Assembly (NCBI GenBank): GCA_030765065.1
Contig: CM060975.1
Coordinates: forward strand, 259,231,816-259,295,815
From: Deroplatys truncata
Taxonomy: Eukaryota > Arthropoda > Insecta > Mantodea > Mantidae
Direction of reading: 5' to 3'
DNA: 64,000 bases
Numbering within the stretch: the first letter of the stretch is position 1; every line of letters begins with the position of its first letter. The notes under the pieces are model-generated. The model had not been told where the DNA came from, did no database searches, and saw nothing but the letters and a program-made list of their open reading frames with translations. This document shows, one piece after another, positions 35,190-47,204 of this stretch. The position numbers were made by a program, and so were the translations under genes.

Positions 35190-35766
35190 CGTATCATTCC
35201 AGATAACATAACATGAAGTCCTAGGGAGTGGAACGGACAACTCCCAGGCAACTGGCTGGAATCGCTAGAAAGCAGCATGAAGAGATTTAAAGGAAAAGCA
35301 GCAGGCTTGCCGGGCTCTTGACCATTGATTTCCCTTCAACCTGAACCTGATCTCAAGATTCTGGAACTGCAGTAATAAACACTCTGTAAAGCTTGTAGCA
35401 GTTAGTTGGACATCTATAAATAACTTTTAAATTCGAAAAATATATATTACAACAGTTAAATGATTGAAGATACATTGTTAATGTTGAATGATTCAAATCA
35501 ACAACCACAATTAGCATGGCCGAAAAGAAACTGTAACAAGAAGGATGCAAATCTGCTACATTTGAGACGCCCTTCAACCTTAAATATTGTATGAATCACA
35601 GCCTTAAAGCTAGTTAACGCGTACGAATGCAGTTGAAGTTGAAACTTGCAAAAGAGTGGCTGAAATCCATGCATAATTAAGGGTAGTTAAACTGCAAACC
35701 CTCCTGATATTACTTTTAGGGCAAGTGCAGAAAATTCACATTTGGTTGAATACACTTTTAAAAAAA
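35190..35766. other. Unannotated stretch
   Basis: No recognisable feature between two RepA copies. Confidence 0.4.
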
Positions 35767-36595
35767 ATCTGAGTGTGGTACTCAAATGACTTTCTACTCT
35801 TGTAAAACTATGTTTACAGACGCCTGTTGTCCTTCTACTTCATGATAATCGAGATATCGAGATGTTAATTTTATTGCTAATTTTCTTGTAGGTGCAAGGG
35901 GAAAATGGTAGGCTTTAAGCGATAGTCAAATCTTTTAAAGAGCTGGTTGCTATGTGGCGCATTCCATTCTCTTTGCATGTCCAGGACATAAAAAAACGAA
36001 TAACGAATTCCCATTTGGGATAAAATATAAGTATTGGAAAATTCAAAAAACGTATATGATATAAATTGTGTGTTTTTTTTAACGAGATCTACTTTTTTTC
36101 CGTAGTAAAATTTTGTCTATCTCTTATGGTTTACCAGTTATGCGAAAGTGATTCAGAATGAAAAGGGCTTTTGGGTAATTTCACAGAAAATTCAAGATAT
36201 ACATTTCATTTGCCATGAAAATATCTTAAACATGCGATATTTTAATCAAAATCGTTAGTCATTTTTGAGAAAATGAAAATTTTCGAAAAATGTTCCATGT
36301 AAGGGGTAGTCTGGAGTGGGGGATTTTCTTGAAAATCTTCGTGTCGCATCCTTGGAAGATAGTTAACTCAAGTACCAATTGTGGTATTTATCTGACTTTT
36401 CGTTTTTTAGTTATGATGTTTACGGACTGACAGACAGATAGACACACAGACGGACAGACACGCACACGGGCATGTTTTCAAAAATGCTTTATTTGGATGC
36501 AGGACACTTCAAAACACGTATTTCCAGTGAAATCTCGATATTGAATTGTTTGGTAGAATGCAATACTTCCCCTACTTACTATACGTAGTAGAGAA
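35767..36595 (+). repeat. RepA copy, full length
   Basis: Begins with a slightly altered TCTGAGTGTGGTACTCAAATG and ends GTAGTAGAGAAGCTAG. The slot holds CAGACAGATAGACACACAGA. Confidence 0.88.
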
Positions 36596-36702
36596 GCTAG
36601 TAAGTGTAGTTTTATGATTAAAAAAGAACACAAACATGTACAGTAGTAAATAGTAGTAAATTAATTATCTGAAATATATTAGATTTTAATAAAAATGTAA
36701 TA

Positions 36703-37075
36703 GGCATTTCCATGTAAAGGAAAGTTTGGCATGGATGGACCTTATTGAAAATTTTCGTGTCGCATCTTTAGAAGATATTGGTCTTAAATACCACGTTTGG
36801 TATTCATTCGTTATTTGTTTCTTGAGTTTGTGTTCACACACTCACTCACTCACTCACTCACTCACACTCACTCACTCACTCACACTCACTCACTCACTCA
36901 CTCACTCACTCACTCACTCACTCACTCACTCACTCACTCACTCACTCACTCACTCACTCACTCACACACCGCGGATCTTTATCGTTTGATTCAGAGAGCT
37001 TCAAAACGTACATTCCCACTATCTCAATATCGAACTTTTGGATGGAATACAATATTTCCTCTTACTATATACTTG
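36703..37075 (+). repeat. RepA 3' fragment with (CTCA)n slot
   Basis: Retains CCATGTAAAGGAAAGTTTGG, CGTGTCGCATCTTTAGAAGA, the slot, then CTTCAAAACGTACATTCCC and ATGGAATACAATATTTCC. The microsatellite slot is a 130-bp (CTCA)n array. Confidence 0.8.
36836..36966. repeat. (CTCA)n microsatellite
   Basis: About 30 tetranucleotide units with two CACA interruptions, within the RepA microsatellite slot. Confidence 0.93.
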
Positions 37076-39246
37076 GCCCTATGCCTCTTACAGATATTTC
37101 ATGGTTTGGATATATCCGTGAACAGCAATTATTGAAAAAAACAATAGAGTGGATATATATGTACCTTCATGTACATCGAATAGATGGAGTATACACGGGG
37201 TAAACGATAATGGATTTGAATAGTTATTACTATATATTGACGGTGGGGTGTTACTAGTCACGATATCTGACTTACATAAATATCATTGTGAAACTAATTT
37301 ATAATGTAATAGGTTCTTGGATCGGCCAATGTACAGAAAACAAGTGCATCAAGTTATTTAAGGTTTACCAATGCAAAGAAAGTGTATATCATATTGGAAT
37401 GTCATCCGTTGTGTTTGTACATCAGGATCAAAACACTACTTATAATTCTAAGATAATATGTGAATGTTTTCTAAAATCATTTTATCAAATCTTTGGTGCT
37501 ATTGTTCATTGGCTTTTATAAAGCACGATGTTTCTTCCGTGAGGACTAAAAAGTGTGGTACCAAACACTGGAAGAAGATAATTTTAGGAATATGAATTGC
37601 GGCCGGTAAAATCTACACCATTGCTAAATTTATTAATTTATTCTGAAATAGAAGTAGAATTGAATTACAGAGGAAAGAAAAACCTGTTTCTATAAAACTA
37701 CTCTTGACGACATTGGTTGATGGAGATGGGTTTGTTCAGTTTGCTGTGTTTCAGGTAATAATAAATGCCACTTTAACAAAATAGCCTTTAATTCCAAATA
37801 AATCTTGGGAAATTTACGAAAGGCAGTCGTGAAATGGATGAAAAATAAGCATGTGGCTTTTGTCGGAATAGGTTGTTACTAATTGGTTATTCTGCTGATA
37901 TATTCGACTGATATTTTTACGAATTCTGTAAAATAAGCTTAATAGCCTGTTTTATACGAGCATTACAGCCACAGTCACTTATAAATTACTTTTGAACTGT
38001 TAAGTTAAATTGCGTGACGGCTGAAAATTAGTTTGGTTACATCTCTAGGCCTATTGTTAATGTCCATAACAGGAAAAAACAAATTTTAAAAAAAGTAATT
38101 TGTGTGTAAAGCTGAGACTAAATATTAATTCTGTGTAATTGTAATGTGTGTTCTCAGAAAATGCAGCCTATTTAAAATAATCCATAGGTTTTCGCTTAAA
38201 AATAAGTTTTAGTACCTTTAAAATGAGCTTGCGTCTCAAAATAACTGTAAAGTTGCATAAAAATAGAGAAAAATGTAAAATATGCACATAAAATAAATGT
38301 TTTGTGTAGATTTATATTACCTTTCCCCTTAATTAACTGTTTTTACAGTTGTGGCGATTTAAATTAACTGCAGAGCTTTGACTTTGCAGTAAATATAGTT
38401 TGGTGATTTAGGACACGTCATCTGTCTAAAAGCATTGGATAAGACGTTCTCAGCTGTAACGTAAATTGATTCCGTTGACGTGGAAATCTAAGCCTCCTTG
38501 TTCGCTGCAGCCGAGCCTGTGGAAGACATCAGAAAATACCTTCTTGTGTCCCAAAAGTCAATACGGGCTTCCAGGTGGGAGAGCAAAATAAAGGTAGAAA
38601 ATGGGCCCGTCCCTTTACGTTCGCTTTTTCTCTTCCCTGCCCTAATAAAAGGAACGAGTATCTCTTCCTCCAATGTTAATGTAATTTTCAAAGCAAGGCG
38701 ACTAACGTTGGAGCGGAGAAATTACTTTCCCGCGAGAATAAGAAAATGGAGATGAGCACTTGTTTTCCTAATGTTGTCGTGGAAACCACTCTGAAGTAAG
38801 AAGCTTTTATTATGAGCAAACTGTCACAGAGTCGAAATTTAAATGTTCGTGAGCACCCTTTTAATAAATATTTAAGCTAAGACAAAATATATCTCAGAAG
38901 TGGCGAGAAGAATTTTGAAAATGATTCTTTTATAGCTCAGTGTTACTGTAAAAGTTTTACGGCCAAGTCAACCCGTATTTCTGCTTTAGAAAAATAAATA
39001 CTAAATGGCTATTAATTGCTGTGTCGCCCAGGAGCGTGAAGTATTGCATAAAAACCATAAAACGCGATGCGTTTCTTAGGAGTGAGATACTTACGAAGGA
39101 ACCATAAAATCGTCGGTATTTTTATACAGTTAATGAAAATGACAGTTTCTTGACAATTGCTAACGTAGTTAGTAACAATTTGAGTGTTCTAATTAGAAGT
39201 TGAATTAAAATCTATGTTGAAAACTAGACATGTTTATTTTTACTTT
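37076..39246. other. Unannotated stretch
   Basis: No gene. Open frames at 37288-37521 and 38488-38755 show no motif, and the latter two are mutual shadows. Confidence 0.4.
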
Positions 39247-39247
39247 A

Positions 39248-40508
39248 CGAGGGCAGTCACAGAAGTACCCGACCTGACGTATATATAGCGGTTGTTGTTT
39301 CAAACAAATGACTATGGTAGAAGGTATCACCCTTATAAAGCTTAAGTTTGAAGTTTGACTATGCTACGTTGTTTAGTAATTGTTTGGCAGCCATTAATAG
39401 TGAACTCTCTCTGCAAATTTGTAAACATGGATAAAAGTGGCCATCGTTATGTGATACAATACTTTCATTTGAAACGTCTTAGTCCAACGAATATTAAAGC
39501 TGAGCTAGATTCTACTCTGGGGGAGTCTGCTCCTTCGTTTACAAAAGTAAAATATTGGGTGGCAGAGTTTAAGCGAGGCGTACGAGCTGCCAAGACGAAC
39601 ATCCAGTGGTCGACCAAATGAGGTGACCACGCCAGAAATTGTGAAGAAAATCCACAAAATGGTATTGGATGACCGTCGACTGAGTGCGCGAGCTAACAGA
39701 CATCATAGGCATTTCAAAAAGTGCTGTACATCGCATACATACTGAAAATTTGGAACATGAGAAAGCTGTGCACAAGATGGGTGCCGCATTTACTTACAAT
39801 AGAACAAAAACAGCGTCGTGAGGATGTTACGCTGCAATAAAGCGGAGTTTTTGCGTCGATTCATAACCTAGATGAAACATGGGTCCATCACTTCACACCT
39901 GAGACGAAGGAACAGTCAAAACAGTGGATTGAAAGAGGAGAATCCGTTCCAAAGAAGGCGAAGAGAGTTTCATCTGCAGGCAAGGTTATGTTGTCAGTTT
40001 TGGGGATGCGCGTGTTATAATTTTCATTGATTATCTTGAAAAGGAAAAGCAATCAATGGCGAGCATTATGCAACTTATTGCAGCGTTTGAATGATGAAAT
40101 CAAGAAAAAACGGTATTCAGCGAAAAAGAAAGTTCTGTTTCATCAAGACAATGCACCAGTTCACACATCCATATCGCCATGGCCAAAATCAATGAGTTAA
40201 AGTTCGAATTGCTTCCTCATCCACCCTATTCGCCAGACTTAGCCCCCTCTGATTATTTTCTGTTTCCAAAGTTGAAGAAATGGGTTGGTGGTAAAAGATT
40301 AGCCAACAATGAAGAGGTGGAGTTTGCAGTTGATGGCTATGTTGCGGAATTCGACGGTTCTCAGTATAAACAGGGTATCGAAGCTATTGAACATCGCTGG
40401 GAAAAGTATATCGAGCTGAAACGAGACTATGTAGAGTAATAAATATGTATTTTCCCCAAGATTTGTGTGTTTTATTTGTTAGATTGGGTACTTCTGGGAC
40501 AGCCCCCG
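39248..40508 (+). mobile_element. Mariner-like transposon MLE2
   Basis: The 5' TIR CGAGGGCAGTCACAGAAGTA and 3' TIR TACTTCTGGGACAGCCCCCG are inverted repeats over about 26 bp. A TA dinucleotide flanks both ends (39246-39247 and 40509-40510), the standard mariner duplication. The length is 1261 bp. It is the same family as MLE1 along its whole length. Confidence 0.95.
39427..40439 (+). pseudogene. Mariner (DD34D) transposase, broken
   Basis: Cut-and-paste transposase remnant that keeps its ATG. The N-terminal part reads VIQYFHLKRLSPTNIKAELD, then VAEFKRGV where a frameshift follows near 39577. The first Asp lies in the LDETWVHHF region (about 39870-39890), with an adjacent one-codon deletion. 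The second is in HQDNAPVHTS (about 40145-40172), and the third in YSPDLAPSDYFLFPKLKKW (about 40225-40285). It ends RDYVE with a stop at 40437. Deletions near 39825 (about 25 bp relative to MLE1) and single-base indels near 40070-40175 break the frame. Confidence 0.93.
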
Positions 40509-40510
40509 TA

Positions 40511-41120
40511 GTTATTTGAAACACTGTTTATCTCTTCACATGTTATCTTGTCTATGGGGAGTACTGTTGCCACGTTTCGTCCTGACCTCAGTGTAAAAAT
40601 ACTGACTGAGCTATAATTGTCTTCACTAATGTTTTAACCGGTCGAGGGGTATGTAAATAGCCGTAGAGGCCGCGGTTCCTTTTCGATAAAACAGCGTCGC
40701 TGTAGAGGGATGGTCATGTGCGCTTATGCTTGCGCGATTCTCGCTCGGGAAAGCGTTAATCCTTGTCCATGGCAAAAACACCGGTAAATGTACAATAAGA
40801 AGCTAAAGAAAGAAAAAAAGAAAGATATAGAATATGGCAACAATGTCCTCGGACTCCATGCAGCTGATATGCAACTATCCGGTATATAGGTCTGCAGCTA
40901 TTGACTATGGGAAGAATTTCATTGGAAGAGACTTATCTTCGGTGACTTGAGCTCTAAGGGATTACCGGCCCGGAATAAAGGAACATGCCGCATGTTAACG
41001 TTATGGGCGCATCTGTAATAAACATTTGAATGCCGCGCAGTTAAATTTTCAGGGTTGTGGGTTTAAAAAGGCTTTTCAAATTAGGTTTTGTAAGCTAACT
41101 GAAAATGTCTATTGTACACT
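40511..41120. other. Unannotated stretch
   Basis: No gene or known repeat. Composition is more GC-balanced at 40640-40800. Confidence 0.35.
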
Positions 41121-41121
41121 C

Positions 41122-41200
<79 letters not shown>

Positions 41201-41214
41201 CTTTCTTTCTTTCT
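41121..41214. repeat. (TTTC)n microsatellite
   Basis: About 23 TTTC units, a pure polypyrimidine tract on the plus strand. It accounts for the Leu/Phe/Ser-rich and Lys/Glu-rich open frames on the two strands. Confidence 0.95.
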
Positions 41215-41290
41215 AGCAGAATGATTTAAAAGCTTAAAGTACCACGTAGTCAAAAGAAATATTGTTCTCTTATTTATATATATTTTAAAC

Positions 41291-41570
41291 ACGGCGAATT
41301 ACCACCATGCTAGCCTCTAGTTCCTGAGGTCGCGGCTTCTAACCCAGCGAGGGCGATGGATTTTTTCGGGCGTAAACATCCTTAGCATGGCTTCCTGCGG
41401 AAGTAAAGCCGGTGGTCCGTGTCGTAGATTTGTGGCACGCAAAGGTACCTCAAGCCCGATAAAGACGCCTCTGAGAAAAATTACCGGTCTTTCACGTCCA
41501 GAATAGAATTGGACGCTAAGGACCATAGTAATTAAAGAGTGTTCATAAATAAAAGTTAATTTAATTTTAA
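41291..41570 (+). repeat. SINE-1 copy d, near full length
   Basis: The head is slightly truncated (TTACCACCATGCTAGCCTCT). The body has GCGATGGATTTTTTCGGGCG, GTGTCGTAGATTTGTGGCAC and GACGCCTCTGAG, and the tail is CATAAATAAAAGTTAATTTA. Confidence 0.85.
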
Positions 41571-42237
41571 CCATGTTGTAATCTGAAACATCCCAATATT
41601 AAATTTACCCTTGTGCGTGAAGGTAAACATGCAGCACGTAAAACACCAACTAAATCGTAAAGTTCGTATACTATAATCATGTGTAACCTTGTTTTAGGGA
41701 GATCTGCTTTATGTGATGTACAAATTACTGGAGTGCAGCATGGCATTCATTTAACTACTGTAAATCGTTCTCTGGGAAGCAATATCAATCTTTTTAATTA
41801 CTCCTCTTAAATTGCGGGTTATATGGTTTCTTAAATCACGCTAAGCGTTTTGCTCTGTCTGCTTTTATTTATTTTCGCCATTTTTGCAGCAGCTAAACAT
41901 CTAACGAATAAAACTGTTGTCCTTAGCGGGTTGATTTATTACTTCAGGAGAGTGTTGTTATGGCATATTGAGTTAAAAGGCGCATAGGGAATAGAATACA
42001 AGAATTAAGACAAGTGGTACACTGTCACCGGCTTTATTTAACACTACCTGGCTTACGGCTGCATTTTTGGATCTCTAACAATACTTGAAGTGCTTTCATA
42101 AATGCAAAAAACCCACCTATTTTCTTTAATGCCCTTTTCAACAAAAACCTCCAGTCGATTTCATATACATTCTCCGAATGTTTCTGTACATAAAAATATA
42201 ACTCGGATTTTGATTAACTAGGTAGGTAAGAGTTGAG
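41571..42237. other. Unannotated AT-rich stretch
   Basis: No recognisable feature. Confidence 0.4.
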
Positions 42238-42330
42238 AGGTCGGCCCTCGTAGCCGTGGTTGCTGAAGCGTATAGCTTCGGCGCTCCGCCAAGCTAAGGG
42301 TCGCGGGTTCGATTCCCGCCATGGGCATGG
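42238..42330 (+). repeat. tRNA-derived SINE head, well preserved
   Basis: CTCGTAGCCGTGGTTGCTGA is an A-box-like region, and GGTCGCGGGTTCGATTCCCG is a strong B box with a paired T-arm. An extra GCGTATAGCTTCGGCGCTCC segment separates them. The fold is not a standard tRNA, and a GT-rich body follows. Confidence 0.6.
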
Positions 42331-42603
42331 GTGTTTGTGCTTGTGTCTGTTGTATGTGTAATTGCGGTAATATGCGGTTAACAGTAAAACACAGTACTCA
42401 TAAACTAGGTAAACAAGGTAGCTTTAATAAAAAAAAGAAAAAAGAAAAGAGGAATAAAATGAGTTCGTACGGGCATCTTGCCTCGTCAACTCAAAGGCAT
42501 GGAAAGCCGATACCCCCATTCCAGTCCCGTCTGTGGCATTGGTTTTCCAAGTCTAATCCAAATTTCCAACATAATGCTTAGGCACAGATAGTTTACAAAA
42601 AAT

Positions 42604-43473
42604 TCTGATGTGTTACATTCAGATGACTTTCTCTACCCTCTATCGTTTATTAGTGAGTATACAAATCTTTCTTACAAAGTTTATTATCTTATCTACTTCA
42701 TTTTAAGGGAGATAAAACCTTCCGGAATAGCTGCATTACCCATTTCAAAATAGGCACAAAGAGAACAACAGGCAAATGTTTAAGAACTGGACGCTATATG
42801 CTGTCTTAAAATTCCATACTCTTTCCATGACATCACGAGAAACAACTGAATGTCAAAAGGACTTCAAAAGAATGGCTAAATATTGAACAATTCGAACCAT
42901 TAATAACGAATATCTCCAAAATGGCTAATGCTACAAAAAGGTTATTGGAAACAAACTGTGTTTTAAAGGGATCTGCAGTTTTTGTATAGTACGCTGTGGT
43001 CAATCGTTTAACGTTTACCAGTTATACAAGATTTTACAAAATTCCTGCAGAATGAAGAGGACTTCAGAGCGTATTCCAGAAAATTAAGATATACTTTTTA
43101 TTTGTCATATAAATATCTTTTATGTATGTTATTTTAATAAAAATCGCTATACCATTTTTTATAAAATGAAAAGTTCCGTAAACTTTTTCATTTAAACGGT
43201 AGTTTGGTTTGGGAGATTTTCTTGAAAATCGTGTCACATCCTTGGAAGATACTAAACCTAAATACAAGTTTGGTTTTTATACGACTTTTCGTTTTTTAGT
43301 TATGCTGTTCACAGACACATACAACAAATATACGCACCGGGAGGTTTTTCTAAAATGGCTTTTTTTGAATTCAGGAGGCCTCAAAGCATACATTTCCGGT
43401 GAAATCTCGGTAACGATTTTTGGATGGAATGCAATGCCTTCTCTACCTACTATGTACGTGATAGAGAAAGTAA
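42604..43473 (+). repeat. RepA copy, diverged subfamily
   Basis: Starts TCTGATGTGTTACATTCAGA, ACTTTCTCTACCCTCTATCG and ends TACGTGATAGAGAAAGTAAA. The CTCTATCGTTTATTAGTGAG segment after the subterminal repeat defines this subfamily and recurs in reverse at 46615-46640 and 5300-5330. The microsatellite slot is minimal. Confidence 0.85.
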
Positions 43474-43673
43474 AAGTACCAATATACAGTGTAAAAGCAT
43501 TAGTAAGAAAATGTTCTGTTATTTTACTTCATTTTGTTGGGGGGGGGGGAGATTTCTTAAAATTCTTTCTTATTGAAACACTCCTCGGTGGGAAGAGATT
43601 TTGTGCAGCTTTCAGAATTGTGTTTACGTATATGATTTCTGAGTCATGTTAAGCAGTCAGCGAATCAGTGAAT

Positions 43674-43955
43674 GTCGTCCTCAGTGGTCTAGGGGTATCA
43701 TGCCAACCTCTAGTTCCCAGGTCGCGGCGGAGGACGATGGATTTTTTTTCGGGCGTAAATTTCTTAGCATGGCTACCTTCGGAAGGGAAGTAAAACCGGT
43801 GGTCCCGTGTCGTAGATTTACGTCACGTAAAAGAACATCATGCATGATTAAGAGGCCTCTGAGCAAACGTTTCCGGTCTTTCACACCCAATATAAAATGG
43901 GACGCTAAAGACTAAGTAGTTGAACGTCCATAAATAAAATTCAATTTAATTTTCA
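43674..43955 (+). repeat. SINE-1 copy e, near full length
   Basis: GTCGTCCTCAGTGGTCTAGG head, with part of the B-box region deleted (CCCAGGTCGCGGCGGAGGAC). The body and the CATAAATAAAATTCAATTTA tail are present. Confidence 0.85.
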
Positions 43956-44045
43956 GTAAACCTTCAGAGGCTGCGCCTAGTCCATAAACATCTAGATTCA
44001 TCCGTTAAATACCTCCTTTGAGTACTAGTTGTACAAATAGCTATT

Positions 44046-44897
44046 TTCACTTTCTCTACTATGTATAGTAAGTAGGGAAAGTATTGCATTCTACCCAAAA
44101 TTCGATATCGAGATTTTATCGGAAATACATGTTTTGAGATCCCCTGAATTAAAAAAAGGCATTTTTAGAAACAGGTCCGTGTGTGTCTGTGTGTTTGTGA
44201 ACGGCATAACTCAAAAACGAAAAGTCGGATAAATACCAAACTTGGTGTTTAGGTTTAGTATCTTCAGTATCTTTCAAAGATGCGACACGAAGATTTTCAA
44301 GAAAATCCTCCCACCCCAGACTCCCCATTACATGGAATATTTTTCGAAAATTTAGATTTTCTCAAAAATGGCTCTACCAATTTTGATTAAAATATCGCAT
44401 GTGTAAAATACTTTCATGGTAAATGAAATGTATATCTTGAATTTTCTGGGAATGTCCCCAAAAGTCGTCTTCATTCTGAATGAATTTTGCATAACTGGTG
44501 AACCGTAAGAGATAGACAAAATTTTACTACACAAGAAATGTAGATCTCGTTAAAACATACAATTTGTTTCATATGCATTGTTTCTGTCGAGTGAACGATT
44601 TCCGAGATATTCCTTGTTATTTGTTTGAATTTTCCAATGCTAGTTTTTCTCAAATGGGAATTCATTATTGGTTCTTTTTTATATCCTGGACACGCAAAGG
44701 GAATGGAATGTTCCATATAGCAACCAGCTCTTAAAAAGGTGACTATCGCTTCTTAAAGTCTACCATATTCCCCTGGCACCTACAAGACAGTTTCTGCAAA
44801 ATTTTATATCGATTAACATGAAGCAGATGGAGAATAAGCGTTTGTAAAAAATAGTTTGTACAAGAGTAGAGAAAGTCATGTGAGTGTAACACATGAT
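44046..44897 (-). repeat. RepA copy, full length
   Basis: Reverse orientation, from TCACTTTCTCTACTATGTAT to GTGAGTGTAACACATGA. The slot is GTGTGTGTCTGTGTGTTTGT. Confidence 0.88.
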
Positions 44898-44932
44898 ATT
44901 TTTGTTTTTAAAATAAATAGTTGAACAGAAAT

Positions 44933-45160
44933 GAATTTAAGTTTTATTTATGGACGCTCTTTAACTGCTGTGGTCCTTAGCGTCCCATTCTATATTGGGC
45001 GTGAAAGACTGGCAATTTTTCTCAGAGGCCTCTTTATCAGGCTTGAGGTTCTTTTACGTGCCGTAAATCTACGACACGGGACTACCGGCTTTACTTAACT
45101 TCCGAAGGAAGCCATGATAAGGATTTTTACGCCCGAAAAAATCCATCGCCCTCCGCCGAG
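44933..45160 (-). repeat. SINE-1 copy f, head truncated
   Basis: Reverse SINE-1 with its tail (TTTAAGTTTTATTTATGGAC) and body intact. It stops in the GCGATGGA region at CCCTCCGCCGAG, so the tRNA-like head is missing. It lies about 35 bp after the end of RepA 44046-44897. Confidence 0.85.
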
Positions 45161-45771
45161 TTTTGGAATAGTTGAGCAGAGCATGTAAAAATCGGCTGAA
45201 GTGTGTTTTACGCTTTTTCATAGAAATACATTATAATTATTATCTTTCGAGTTTGTTTTTCCCTTTTGGATTAGTTTCGGAGCAAATATATAGTACAGGG
45301 AAAATACAAATAAACCTACTTTAATACTTTTTTAATGAAATACTGCAAATGACATATTGGCTGTATTTACTTTTGTGCAGTTTACAAAAATATTAAAACT
45401 TTAATACTGTCATGTACAGCATTAATGAAATGCTGTATATGACATAGTGGTTATATTTACCTTTGTACGGTTTAGTTCTTGGAAGTTTTAAATGAACTGC
45501 GAGTGTCTTTTTTGTGCATTGTGGTTTTGAAATATATCCTGGAAATAAGAAGTCGATCTAAAATTTTGTTGCTTTACGAGGGTGTTGGAAATAGTCGTTA
45601 TTATAAAATTGCAGAAACAATAAACCTATTAATATTGGAATGTTATTTGCTTTGTTTATCGGAATTAACTTATTATAGGAAACTATCTTTATTGATCACT
45701 GTTTTCTGGAATCCCTCTCTGAAGATAAAAGTTTAGTTCATCTGTTCACTTTCGAAACATTTTTACCATGT
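45161..45771. other. Unannotated AT-rich stretch
   Basis: No gene. The open frame 45479-45736 has no motif. Confidence 0.4.
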
Positions 45772-46668
45772 ACATCGAGGTAGAGAAGGTGTTGCATTCC
45801 ACCCAGAAATTCGATACCAAGAAGTCTGTTTAGAAAAACATCCGTATGCGTTGTGACTGTGAACAGCATAACTCAAAAACGAAAGTTCGGATAAATACCC
45901 AACTTGGTGTTTAGGTTCAGTACCTTCCACAAAAGCTGTGGTCCTTAGCGTCCCATTCTATATTGGACGTGAAAGATCGGTAACTTTGCTCAGAGGCCCC
46001 TTTGAGGTTCTTTTACGTGCCGTAAATCTACGACCTCGAGAACTAGAGGCTAGCATGGTAACCACTACACCACGGAGTAGTTGTTCAAAATTTTTTATGT
46101 TCTAAAAATGGCTCTAACGATTTTGATTAAAATACCATATATTAAATATATTTGCATTACAAATAAAATGTATATCTTGAATTTTCTGGGAGTAGCCTGT
46201 GATATCCGGGTCATTCGGAAAGGATTTTCTGTAGTCTTGTATAACTGGTAAACGTTAAGCGATAGACGAAAACGTACTCTACACAAAAAATGTAGTTCTC
46301 TTTATAACACACAATTTATTTCATTTAGCTTTTTTGTGGCATGAGCCATTTTCGAGATATCCGTTATTAATGGTTCAAACTGTTCAATACTTTGTCGTTC
46401 TTTTGAAGTCCTTTCTATAACAGTTGCTTCTCGCGATTGCGCGCAAAGAGCATGGCATTTTAAGGCCAGCGTATAGCGTCCAATTCTAAAACATTCCCTG
46501 TCGCTATTCCCTTTGCATCTATAACGAAATGAGTAATGCAGCTATTTCCGGAAAGGTTATCTCGATAAAAATGAAGTAGATAGGAAAATAAAATTTCGTA
46601 AGAATAATTTATATACCCACTAATAAGCGATAGAGGGTAGAGAAAGTCAAGTGAAAGTAACATATCAG
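45772..46668 (-). repeat. RepA copy, diverged, interrupted by SINE-1
   Basis: Reverse orientation, from GAGGTAGAGAAGGTGTTGCA to AGTGAAAGTAACATATCAGA. It carries the subfamily marker ACTAATAAGCGATAGAGGGT. A SINE-1 fragment at 45931-46076 replaces part of the ATGTTCCATGTAAAG region. Confidence 0.83.
45931..46076 (-). repeat. SINE-1 copy g nested in RepA
   Basis: Reverse SINE-1 fragment with a large internal deletion. It retains CTGTGGTCCTTAGCGTCCCA, CGTGCCGTAAATCTACGACC and the head AACTAGAGGCTAGCATGGTA. About 90 bp of the host RepA is missing at the site. Confidence 0.83.
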
Positions 46669-47204
46669 ATTTTTTTTAATGAATCCTATGTACTATATCT
46701 CTATAATTTTAAAATTGCTTAATTGCGCCAAAAGTGGACTTAGGCTGTTATTCCCTGAACTCTACAGCCATATTTACATTTTCCAGGAAGACTTGAAAAG
46801 CTAGATTTTCGCTGAAACTGCAGATGGTGTTTTATCCGTCTTTCTCATGCATATACATGCACATGAATATTGTTTTATGTTCTGTTCCAGTGCCAGACAT
46901 TTGTCATGCCGCCCTCTTTGCTCAACCCACCTTGTTGCTTTAATTGGTGCTTAGTTTCCAAATGCGTCACTCTTATTTTTAACAGTGATATGATCTGCTT
47001 ACAATGGCAACTCGTGAAGAGTTATTGTTTGATCGTTGTGGGGGAAATCTGCATATCTGCACCGTATCTAATACGTACAGCACAGTACTGATTTATGTCG
47101 CAAAATGCAGCCGATTCAATGCAGTTATGCAGATAAATGGCTTTTTAACGCAATAATTCAAGACTAGTAAGGCACGTTCTTTGATTTCAACGTTTTATGT
47201 GTTT
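46669..47204. other. Unannotated stretch
   Basis: No recognisable feature. Confidence 0.4.

Noticed and set aside
36560..36600. Canonical Helitron 3' end (CTAG after a hairpin)
   Set aside because: Only this RepA copy ends in AGAAGCTAG. The others end GAGAAAGTAA, so CTAG here is probably a private mutation.
36726..37135. Frames rich in HSLT repeats
   Set aside because: Translations of the (CTCA)n array inside a RepA fragment.
41026..41292. Phe/Leu/Ser-rich and Lys/Glu-rich open frames
   Set aside because: Both are translations of the (TTTC)n microsatellite.
42238..42330. Possible functional tRNA gene
   Set aside because: The B box is good, but the region between the boxes is too long and cannot form a standard anticodon arm. 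A SINE head fits better.
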